The position numbers were made by a program, and so were the translations under genes. A stretch of DNA of 64,000 bases from Molossus alvarezi. Taxonomy: Eukaryota; Chordata; Mammalia; Chiroptera; Molossidae. The DNA is taken from contig CM073893.1 in assembly GCA_037176705.1 (NCBI GenBank), forward strand, positions 18,662,074 to 18,726,073. Reading direction: 5' to 3'. The notes beneath the pieces were generated by a model. That model was not told the origin of the DNA. It did no database searches and worked only from the letters and a program-made list of their open reading frames with translations. Positions 40,301 to 52,300 of this stretch are shown here, piece after piece (within the stretch, counting starts at the first letter, position 1; every line of letters begins with the position of its first letter).

Positions 40301-43300
40301 CTGATGATCACACTTTTGAGAACTACCATTCTAGATCTCAGATTTGTATACCCTGAGAGTGACTGCTCCAGTGAACATTTTAAAATATAAATTGGTGATT
40401 TGTTTATAGTGGATCAGAAAGGAATTTAATTCCTGCTTGTGTGTATCCATTTTTGTCCCTATGTGGCAATAACACCATGCTGTTACACGGTAGCAGAATT
40501 ATAAGAATTTAAAAAATTTTACTAAATTATAGAGACACTGACAACTTCCTCAGAAGAGCTGCTTATAATGATAATCATTATTGAAGCAAAAATACAATCC
40601 AACATCATCATAAGAGGAAAACTGTAATAAATGTATATACTCAGGTATTTTATAATTCTTATAAATATGAAAATTAAGTAGAAATTAAAATAACCCAATG
40701 TTATCAGAACTTTCGAAAATGAAGCTAATATATAAAGCAAAGTATAACAAATGTAATTATGCACTACATAATCAAATTTCCCATTATCATTAAAATGTTC
40801 TTTTTAAGGTTTTTAAGGAGTAATAAATTTATCTTTGTTCTTTAAATAAAACAATTTATAGTGGCTTCTATCATTTACTTGAAATGATTTGATTAAACAA
40901 GCACTGTAGGAAAATTCAAATGTGGAGTTTATCAACTAATGAGTAAATATCCTGGTATATTTTTGGGGAAACTTCTGCACAAAAATGTAGACTGGCTTAT
41001 ATTAACTGATACGTTAATTAATTCAAGCACCATCTGCCAAGAAATAGCAATGTATATCATGGACCAAGTCAGAGCTATTATCTTGGAAGGGATGCTAGGA
41101 AAGATGGAGAATTTCAGGGTTCTCCATAGCTGAAGAATTTTTCAAAGCTTGCTATTATTTCAAGTGAGCAAGAATAATATGTAGGGTCTCTATGCTTCAA
41201 GCAAGCATGAATAACATGCAGTCTTCTCTGCCTTTCTCCCAAAATAATTCAGTCCAAAACCAACAGATATACTAAACAAGGCAAGTATTTGTGCTGGTGG
41301 ACAAGGGTAGATTGAGTGAAGCATCTGCTTAGTAGGAACTCAAGCACCCTCTATAGGAAAGGGTATAAGGGAAAGGAGAAGAGTTTGATCCAATAAGTAA
41401 ATATATTGAACATAACTGGGGGAATCTTTCTCACTGACAATGAAGGGAGTCAGAAACAAGGAAAGGGAGAAAACCAGAATTAACCTGTGGTGCTGGATTA
41501 AAACAAAATATTTGATATGAACTCATGATTAAAACACACACACACACACACACACACAGTCCCCAGCTCTGTCCATTGAGAGGGTGCCCAGAAGTAGTAA
41601 ACCCTTATTGCAATAAGTATAATGCCAGATTGCCAGATCTTGGCTTCTAAATACCATTGTCCACCAAAAGGACCTAGGTACTTTGAGAAATAGCCCATTC
41701 TAAGGTTAAAGAAGGGAAAGTAAGAGACTGGAATACCATGTGCCAGAAAGGAAGGGCTCAAAGAATCATGGGGGGGGGGGGGGAGGAGCATGTCAAAAGG
41801 ATTCTGAAGCCAGATTGAAGGGGCTCCCAAATCTGAGACAATTTGAAAGTCCTATCTGATAACCACAGCAACAAAATCTAACCCACTCAATACAAAGCAA
41901 TCCATAAGTTCATACCGATATAAATAAATGAAAAGAGAAAGCTTTTCCTTATAATGCCAACTAATAAATGTAGAAGGAATGATAAAATTTTTAAAAAATC
42001 ACCACTTGGTAACAATTAATCATAGTAATGACTCAGGTAGGAATTATCAATGGGTGTTAAAACTAGTGGGTAAAAGTCTGATGAGGAACAAGATGTTCAC
42101 ATAGTATTTACAAAATACTTATTGTAAAGGGAAAAAGAACAACTTTACAGTGAAGAAAGATGGTAGATAATCACTTTCATCAAGTGACTATCAGTAATGG
42201 ATGAACTGAAATTGTGTATTGCTTGATATGATGCACTGAGAAAAAAATAGCATTACTTTTTCTCTGATATCCCTGCTAAAAAAATATTTTGAGTATGTTT
42301 AAAAAACATGCACATTTGAAAAGATATTTTTTCACATTATACAGTAAGAGTCCCATAAAACATTAAAACTGTTTTGAATTTTAATACAGTAGTCCCCTCT
42401 TATCTGCGGGGGATAAGTTCCAACACCCCCAGTGGATGCCTGAAATTGTGGATAGTACTGAATCCTATATGCACTAAGTTCTTTCCAATATACATAAATG
42501 CATGCATACCTACCTATGATAAAATTTAACTTACAAATTAGGCACAGTAAGCAAGTAACAACAATAACTAGTAATAAAGTAGAACAATTATAACATACTG
42601 TAATAAAAGTTGTGTGAATGTGGTCATTCATCTGCAATAGGCTCAATACTTTCTGGCACAACATGTTGCCAACAAGTGGAACACATTTTCTGTTCATGTC
42701 TTCACACACTGTGGCCATAACTTTTACTGTTGGAGGTGTGGCAGTAAAAGTAGCATGAATTTCTTTTTTCTTCTTCACAATTTCATGGATAGAAGATTCG
42801 TTCTTATCCAAGAACTTGGGAACCTCAAAATACAACTTTTCCCCCTTATCTTATTAAGTCAAGAACTTTCACCTTTTCACTAAGGGAAGCACTTTACGAC
42901 TGCTTCGAAATATCTGAATTGCCAGCATGCCTATTCTTGTGCTTTGGGGACATTATTAAGTAACATAAAGGTTACTTGAAACATGAGCACTGTGATACTA
43001 TGACAGCTGATCTGATAAGGGAAATGGCTACAAAGTGATTAAAGGGGCAGGTATGGTACACAGTATCAATATACTGGACAAAGCGATGATTCATATCTAG
43101 GGCTTGATGGAACGGAGGTATAAGATTTCATCATGCTACTAAGAATAGTGTGCAATTCAAAGTATGAATTACTTATTTCTGGAACTTCCCATTTAATATT
43201 TTCAGATTTCCACTGACCATCAGTAACTGAAACTGGAAAGTAAAACTGCAGATAAGAGGGAAGGAGACTACTGTATATAAAGTTTGAGAAGCACTGTTAC

Positions 43301-46300
43301 ATAGTAAGAAAGTAAAACAAAGCTCATTAGAAAAAGCCAAAATTATTTAAGATTAAAACCAAGGAGTGAAGTATACACTTGGCTTCAAAATAGGAGTAAG
43401 AACAAATAATAAATCTTTTAAGGGCTTTCAAAGCTTACCTTAAATTTATACTTTGTACTACGTCTGAGATTTTTTACTGTGTAAGCAAGATCTTCTCCAT
43501 CATATTTAGGCTTAAAACCATATCCCTGGAAAGGAAAAACAAATCTTCATTATATGTCTAACTAGCAGAAACATGGGTAATAATGAGTACATGAAAAGGC
43601 CCAGGTTTTCTTCATCTACTATGTGTTATGTGATCAATGCTCTGTTGACTGCAATCCTCACATTGATGTTTCCTCTAACTTGAGTGGATGGATCCAGAAT
43701 GCTACTAACAAATGTAGGTGGATGAAGGAGACCACTTATTCTCAGTAAATCAGTAGCCAGGAGAAGATTTCTGTGTTGAGGGAAGAATGAGAGCCAATGG
43801 TAACTTGACCATCAGTAACTTTATTCCTAGAACCAACAGAAATTTCCCAGACATGTTCTAAGAGTAAACACTACTGTAACTAACATATTTACGTTGTCCT
43901 GAACACATAGTTGTGTTTAGGTAAATAAATGAACGGATGGTTGTACTGGCAGGTAAGAATGTCACTTAGGTTTGGGATTTCTATTTTTAGCCCCAGAGAC
44001 AATGCTTCATTATTTCCCCAATGCTGTTTTTAAAGCTTTAAAAAATAGAGATGTAATTCATGTACCATAAAATTCCATTTTAAAGGATAAAATTCAATGC
44101 TTTATAGTATATTCATAAGGTAGTATAATCATCATTTAATTCCCAATTCCAGAACAGAGCCTGTACTTGATTTTTTGGTTAGTAGTCACTTCCCGTCTTT
44201 TCTCATCCACTAATATACTTTCTGTCTCTATGGATTTGCCGATATCCATACAAATGAAATAACATAATGCGTGGTCTTTTGTGACTGAACTCTGACTTAT
44301 GTTGTTGTGGCATGTGTCATACTTCATTCCTTTATATGGTCAAATAATAAATGATATTCCAATGCATAGCTATATCACATTTTGTTTATCCATTCAGCAG
44401 TTGGACATTTTTGTTGTTTCTACAGTTCTCCCTCACTCTCAATCCCTCCAAAACATAACCAACCAAGGATTTTAAAAATTTGGGGAAGGATCTAACTATT
44501 GTGGCAATATGTACAATATTAGGATTAACACCACACTGAAATATGTTTTAAATACCATTTAAAATACATATCATACTCACTGAAGTTTCTTCCTCCATCT
44601 CTAATATGTAAGAAATTCCTTCATCTGATGGTGTTCCTGAGGGTTTACTCCATTGTAAGGATAACCAAGTAACCCCAGCCTTAGTTAATATAGGACTTGC
44701 TGGCATAGAAGGGGCACAGCCTGAGGTGTAATATAAAACTTCTTCACTAAAACCACTGTTGAAACAAATAGTTTTTAAGAGGAATGAAAAAAAGTCATTT
44801 TTATAGATAAAGAACTAACTTTTGATAAACAACATTTTTGGGCAAAATGAAAACTTTTGCTAACTAATTATAGTTTAAGTAATACATCTTCAATTTGATA
44901 GTATCTTTATGGTACCAAGTCAGATACCTAAAAGTAAATTAGCATTCTTTTAAAACCACAGTTATGTAACTAACACAGTATCTTATAGCTTTTAACACAA
45001 CTATATCAACAAAATGATAAAGTAGAATTTTAGCAGATTTTGGATTGTGAATAATTTATACAAATAAAGTTGACTGGATAACCTAAAATATATACTTTAA
45101 AGTTTATTTTACCTTGTGCCATACTCATTTTTGGCTGATAGTCTAAATTTACATCCCATTGCTGGTGACAGTTTAGTAATTTTAAATTGCTTCTGTGAGC
45201 CCAGGTAACACTGACAAAATTCTCCATTTCCTTTTCCCTAAAAGAAATGACTAATTATTATATATCACGTACATCATTGTAAAAAAATAAATCCTCATCA
45301 ATTCCTCCTTGACAGACAGTAACATATTAACTAGCTTACAGTGGAAGTCATCTTTGTTGCATGCATATCATGGATCTCAAGAGAAAGCTGAGATAATATA
45401 TATCTTTTACATGATACTTACTGTTTGTTAAATGAAGAATTCAAAAACTGGAGAATAGATATCTTTGTATAGCTTCTTGAACTAAGTACCTGTTTTACCT
45501 GATGCTAAACCTCTGGCTTTAGTAAAAGAAACTTTTTCTAGGTATAGACCCCACAATCTCTACTGGCAGTGGAAAGGGTGATCTTTGATATGCACAACTG
45601 TTGGTGTTCCTCAGCCTATGAAAAGGTCTATGTCAACAGTTTTAAGAAAATGTCCATACACATCCTCAAACCTCCACCAAGATGGTTGCTAAGCTTCTTT
45701 ACAATAAAGATTTTGGAGTTACTACTGCTTAGACTCAGTTACTACCGAAAGAGTATAAGCAGGAAAAGAAAAAAGGAGTATAAGGGGGAGAGAAAAGTCT
45801 GCAGCTCAGGACAACTAAGCAGTTTTAGAAATTTAGGGTGTTACATACAAGGGATCAGTTTCTCATTCTCCACCTATTTCTGCTTATTGCGTCAGTACAG
45901 GTAAAGGGTGGTTAGGGTAACTTCTGCTTTAAAAAAATCTTTAGTCTTTATCAGGAGGTTTTATTGAACTCTCTCGTTAGTTTTCACAGTGTTTTATAGT
46001 TGATTCTACTCAGTTGTCTAAACAGAAAATCATATCATCTCTAAATATTAATGATAATTCTGTTCCCCAGGTCAGCCACCATAGGTGTACCTCTTGTTTT
46101 GGTCCCAAATCATACTGCATTAAATATAACTTCCTGAATAACTGGTAACTTTCACTTGTGTCTGTTCTGACCAGAAATGCTTTCATTGTTTAATGATGGT
46201 ACTGTGCTTAATACAAAAATAACTATCAAATAAGGAATTACTTTTCAATTCCTACTTTGTTTTGAATTTTAACTGGAATGGGTGCTAAATTTTTATCAAA

Positions 46301-49300
46301 TACCTTTTCTTAATTTATCAAGATGATATGGTTTTTCTTCTAAATCACTATCACACAGTAATAAATTTCCTAATTCTGAATTATCTCAGAACTTCTGAAA
46401 CAATACCCACTTGATTGGGCCTCATCACTCTTAATATACTGCTGAATTCCCAAATTATCAATGGAATTTCTTCTACTCTCTTTGGTCCCTTCTATTAGCT
46501 GTGGTGTAAGCAGCAGGCCATGAGAAAATATGATAAATGATGGTAAAAAAGAGTACTAAACAATAGAGCCCAGTAGGTTTGCTGTGATAGGATGAATAAT
46601 GGCCCCCAAAGATATCCAGGTCCGAATACTACCTGGAACTGGTGAATGTTACCTTATATGATAACAGGGACTATACAAATGTGATTAAGTTAAGGCTCTT
46701 GAGATGAATTATCCCGGTTATCTGGATAGGTCCGAAATGGAATTATAAGTATCTTTTTTTCTTTATTTTATTTTTTTTTTTAAATTATTTTTCTTTATTG
46801 ATTTTGAGAGAGAGAGGAAGGGAGAGGGAGAGATAGAAATATCCATGACAGAGAACATTGACTGGCCACCTCCTGCATGCCCCCCACTGGGGATTGGGCC
46901 CACAACCTGTGCATGTGCCCTGACCAGGAATTGAACCAGCGACCTCTTGGTGCATGGGTCGATGCTCAACCACTGAACCACACCAGCCAGGCCACAAGTG
47001 TCTTTTTTAGAGGGAGGCAGAGAAAGACTTGAAGACAGAAGAGGAAAAAGGCAATGTGATAATGGCAGCAGGAGGAGAAAAGGCATCTGACGCAGCCATT
47101 AACCAAGTAATGAGAAGACCCTCCAGAAACTGGAAAAGGCTAAGCAATGGATTCTCCTCTAGATTCTCTGGAGGAAGCATGGCCATGGCGACATCTTGTT
47201 TTTGGCTCAGTGAAACCCATTTTAAATTTCTGGTTTCCATGCCCTGGCTGGGTGGCTCAGTTGGTTGGAGTGTCATCCTGCACACCAAAAGGTTTCAGGT
47301 TCTCTCTCCACTCCCCCTGCCCTCAAATCAATAAACATATCCTTGGGTAAGGATACCCACCCCCTCCACACACACATTTCTGGCTTCTAGAACTATAAGA
47401 GAATAACAAATGTGTTGTTTTAACCCACCAGGTTTGTGGTTACTTGTTAAAACAGGCACAGAAAATGAATATACTTGCCTTTAAGGCTGATGTATAAAAG
47501 TAATTTTTTAACAAAGCAATTACTCAAGTGACAGCTTGATAGTGGTTTAGTTGAAAACAATATAGAGAGGTCCAGTCAGTAATTTTCTAAGAATAGTATC
47601 AATTCACTAATGCATCACATAAAATCATTCACATTGTTTTTAAAAGAGGAAAAACTTAACTATTAAACAAAAAAGTTACTTCTGCCTGACGATATACACA
47701 CAATTTTAGCCTAGTTTAAAGATTCAATTTACTTACCTCATCCCATTCTAAAATAAAGCTTTGGATTTTAGAACCATTGTCACTAGGTGTCTAAAACAAA
47801 CAAAATAAATACAAATTAGTAATTTTGTAAAAAATACTGTGATGATCTAATCTAAGGACTCTATACTGTCACAGATGTTCTCTGTGACTTAGCCCTAAAA
47901 CATATGCATAGAAAATACAGAAATATATATATATTATGTACTCCATAATCCTCTTAAATGCAAAGAAAGAAGAAAGAGATAACTCAAGTTTTTCTGAATA
48001 CTGAATTATCTTTTTAAGCAAGAACTATCTAAACTTTTATAATCCTTTAAAAAAAATCACTTTGCCTTTTATCAGCTTTAAGCTTCTAGGATCAAGTTTT
48101 CTTTAAAACTCACCCTACAATCTAAAAGTAATGTTGTATAATACAACAAAGAAAAAACTAGGGTACTGAAAGGAACTCCAAGAGGGAATACTGTCTGGAT
48201 TTCTGCTTCTAGACTCAATGTGCCACTTACCTAGGACTGCTAATTCATCAATCTGTTAATCTTCAGTCACCGTTGGCATTTTATTCCAGTATTTAGCGGG
48301 AACCGAACCCGGGTCTCTCTGTACCGCAGGCCGACGCTCCAACCGCTGAGCCAAACCGGCCAGGGCGTTATTCCAGTATTTAATCACTCAAGATTTTCAA
48401 TCTTATTTCTACCTCAATTTTCTTTCTATAATTTCAACTATTTCCTTTTTGGTACTCACTTTGATTCACAAAAAGTGATCATTACTATCCTTATAATAAT
48501 TTCATCTATTTGAAGAGAAATGACTGTAAGATTTCTCTTATCCAAATTAAATAATCTACAGATGATGCATCATATAACTGTAGACTAGAAACCTATGTAA
48601 TTTTATTAACCAATGTCACCCCAATAGATTTAATTAAAAAATTAATAAAGCAAGAGAAAATTTTCCAAAGGGGAAAATTTAACAAAAAAGTTTTAAAATG
48701 GTTCTTCAGAGAATTTCTGTAATTTTCTGGACTTTATTCAGTTAAAAAAAATTTTTTTCTTTATTATTTTAGAGAGAGAGAAAGGGAGAGGGAGAGAGAG
48801 ATAAAACATTGATGAGAAAGAACATCAACTGGTCGCCTCCTGCATGCTTCCTACTGGGGATCAAGCCCACAACCTGCACATGTACCCTGACTGGGAATCG
48901 AACCAGTGACCTCTTGGTGCGTGGGTTGACACTCAATCACTGAGCCACACCAGCCGGGTTATCCAGTTTTAATATAATGTTGCCAACTACTATGTAAGAC
49001 GGCAATCAAGAACTGTCAAGTTTCTAATCAGATCTTTTATAATATGAAATTTCAAATTATTTGTTGAACAGTAACACAGATCTTGCATTTACAAATTTTT
49101 TTAACTGTAATTTTTAACTAGTTAGCATGACCAAAATTTGCTATGTAAGTTACAGGAATAGCCCACTGAATGGCACAGCAGCGGCAGTTAAAAATGACTG
49201 TGTGGAGAAGGGGTTCGAGGAAGAATCTTTGGGAAACTCCAACTTACATAGCAGGGGAAAAGGTAAAGAAGGTTGCAGGTCTCAGCAGGAAGTGAGCTGT

Positions 49301-52300
49301 ACAAAAATATATTTCTCCAGAGTAAATGACTTGACTGTTTTAATCTAGTTATTAAGGTCTCATATTTACTTATTTTTCTCTACTTTTTTGTGGTGCTGTT
49401 AAAATGTCCACCATGAATGATGACCTGTGACCTATCTTCCAGCTTTTCTCTGAGTTACGGGGGAAACTATTATGTATAAAGTGTTTTTACCTTATCTCAT
49501 TTAATTCATCAACTCTATGAAGTACTATTATCTAATTATATGAAAGAAGGTTTTTAAAGAGCCCAAATAAGTTGCCCCAGATCACATAATCATTAAGAGG
49601 AGAGTGGAACTGAATTTGTTCTATATGATACAAAACCAGTGTTCCTACCCAGAAGGATTCCAGCGGCTTAGCAATAAGAGAGTAGATGACCAACTTCAGT
49701 CAACTTTTTATCGTCTAGCAATTTTAAACAATGTCAGTTAATAAAGTACTTCTTTCAATTGCCACTGCATACCATTGTCTTCATACCATGTTATCCCCCA
49801 CAGTCATGCTTTAGTATTATATGAGGCAGCAGAGTCAAAAGATCTGATATTTTAGTTACTAAGCTAGTTTTCTTCAACTTTAAAATTAAATAATAGTTAC
49901 CATGCTTATTATGTTCTAGGCATTGTGCTATAGGCTATATAGATATTATCTGATAATCTTCCCAACAACTCTGATGTATAGTTATGTACTGCTTAACAAT
50001 GGGGATATGTTCTGAGAAATGCATTGTTAGGTGATTTCGTCACTGTGTGAACATCTTAGAGCGCACTAACACAAACCTAAATGGTACAGCCTATTGCTCC
50101 TAGGCTATAAGACTGTACAGCATGTTACTGTATAAAACAACAGGAGATTAAATGAAGCACAAGAGAAAATGATGCAATCAAGAGACATCGTAAACATGAG
50201 ATGTATCAGGCTGCTGCTGGAGTAACAGGGCATACTATTTTATGGCAAACTTTTCTTTTTAATATGTATAAATAGTACACTCTAGAGTAGCAATAAAAAA
50301 TATAGTAAATACCTAAATCAGTAACATAGTCACTTATTATCAAATATTATATACTGGACATAGTTGTATGTATTATACTTTTATACAACTGGCAGTGCAG
50401 GTTTGTTTACACCAGAATCACTACAAACATGTGAATAATGTGTTGTGCTACAGCCTTATGACAGCTAAGGCATCACTAGGAGATAAGAAATTTTCAACCC
50501 CATTACAATATTATTGGGACCACTCTCATACATGCAGTCTGTTGTTGCTGAAATATCATTAGGTGGTACAAAACTGTATATAACACTATTCCCAATAACA
50601 ATAACATCTATTTCTTTCCCCAACCATGCTGATTACTGTGTGTCTATACTGAATAATTTCCAGAAGGGTACAAGCCTGGGCAATCTCTGTGGGCAACCTC
50701 TTGTACATGCCTCTTGAGATGTTAAAAACAGAAATTTCAAAATTCAATTGTGATTACCATCAGCATGAAGAGGAGTGCCCTACAGAAATCCCAACCTACA
50801 TGAAGGGCACTAGACTGCTACCCCAACCGTCCTACCAAAGGAAAGGGCCTTAGCATAGTTATAAATAAAATGCTCCTCTAAGTGACATGAAATAAAATTA
50901 ATCATACTTATTAATATGTACATACTTGTCTTATTTATGTGGGCTAATAGTAGTATTTTTGAACTACACAAAACATCTAATATCCACAAAAGAACTGAGG
51001 ACTAACAAACCCAAAATGCCCAGTAAGCTCCAAATATTCAAGAGCTTTCACAAAGAAAGCTAGTCCTGAGTTTTACTCTTGAGGTAAGATGAGATAATGA
51101 AATCAAGTAGTGATTTTCTTACTGCAAATCACTGGTTGCTAACAGAAGTGGTACTCCCTTTTAGGAAATGTTTTGAAATTTTGTGGGGGGTGTTTCTGAT
51201 CATCACAATAATGACAGGAATGGACGAGCTGATGAATAGAGGGATGGGATCAAGATCTTAACAGTCCTACAGAATGCAGGACAACCAGTACAATAAAGAT
51301 TGTTCTCTCTCTAGGATGGACTTTTGGATGTCCTACTAAATATCTATGTAGGTGAAATATCTGTTTACAATGATCAGAACCTAGAACCTAGAACCTAATT
51401 CCATTTCACAAGGTGTTTTCTGTAGTTTTAACAGTTACTGAATTTTCCACAAATGCAACTACTGTGCAATCTGGGAGAGACTGTCCTTAATTTTGCTCAA
51501 AAATTTCCCAAGACCTATATATTATGTCAGAAAATCATGTCATCCATGACAATGCTGTCTGTGGTGTATGAATTACCAATTCTTTCTATGGTGTCTACTC
51601 ACTTTATTACATCTTGTGTAGCTAGGTTCAAACATTTATATATTTAAATAAATATTCTACTAAAATAATTTTATTCCTCTTTTAAGGCATCAAATATTTT
51701 AATTTTTAAAATATTTTTATTTTTTCATATTGATATTTTTAAAGTTATAAATCTAGTTATGAATATCATTTAGGATGAAATTCAGGATATAAAAGCATCA
51801 ATACATACTATTATAAAAAGGAGTAATGGACTTGAGAATTAGTGTTGCGACAATCAATGTTATCACATATCCAGTATAGTAAGAACTCTATAAATCAATC
51901 TTTTCTAGCTATATTTACATATAGTAAGGAAAACCAATAAAAGTGTTATTTTAAGATGTAAGAAACAAATGCTTATTTAATATATGTAAAGAGCAAGTTA
52001 GCTTAAAGCTCTTTTCATCTCCAAAAATAATTGCAATTTCCAGTTGGAAATACTCTAGAGAATATTCTTACCTTCCATTGCAAAGTGAGTGAATTTTTGG
52101 TCCGATTGGCTATCCTTGGTGGATTAGGTATGTCAGGTTCACAGCTCAAGGTGGTAAAGCTTTCAGTTTCCGAAGGAGTTCCCTTTATAGAGTTGTATTC
52201 CACCTGGACTCTATGGGGATAAAATAAATAGTTTCATCCTGCGGAATCATTGCAAATGGCCATTCAATAGCATCACCTTTAAGTACTTGCAAGTAAGTAA

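Larger units (their letters stand above)
35624..43438 (-). other. FNDC3A intron between exons J and I (7.8 kb)
   Basis: Contains an L2 split by a Tigger, two SINEs near 38 kb, a MER5A-like hAT and a second Tigger. Stretches without a recognised element are 35624-36490, 38575-40150 and 40335-42380. The last includes a CA microsatellite and a G-run; around 41850-42130 it resembles an old decayed repeat that I cannot name. Confidence 0.8.
46579..47473 (+). mobile_element. MaLR/MLT1-like solitary LTR, split by two SINEs
   Basis: GATGAATAATGGCCCCCAAA, GAGATGAATTATCCCGGTTA, ATTCTCCTCTAGATTCTCTG and TTGTTTTAACCCACCAGGTT follow the mammalian MLT1-type LTR pattern. No internal retroviral coding region is attached. 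The SINEs at 46760-46992 and 47240-47370 interrupt it. Confidence 0.7.
45238..47736 (-). other. FNDC3A intron between exons G and F
   Basis: Its right half is an old LTR (46579-47473) with two nested SINEs. 45238-46578 shows no element that I recognise. Confidence 0.8.
47791..52071 (-). other. FNDC3A intron between exons F and E
   Basis: Contains a tailless SINE fragment (48296-48367), a full SINE (48744-48958), MIR-like pieces and a Tigger-type element (49979-50576). 47791-48280, 48383-48733, 48969-49480 and 50579-52071 are plain intron. Confidence 0.8.

Noticed and set aside
41850..42330. Decayed repeat of unknown kind
   Set aside because: It feels repeat-like but I cannot name a family or find its borders, so I do not list it as an element.
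42332..42835. 167-codon open frame as a gene
   Set aside because: It is part of a Tigger element, with only a short transposase remnant.
48296..48367. Genuine tRNA gene
   Set aside because: It is the SINE head in minus orientation. It lacks a proper acceptor stem, and the sequence matches VES, not a functional tRNA.
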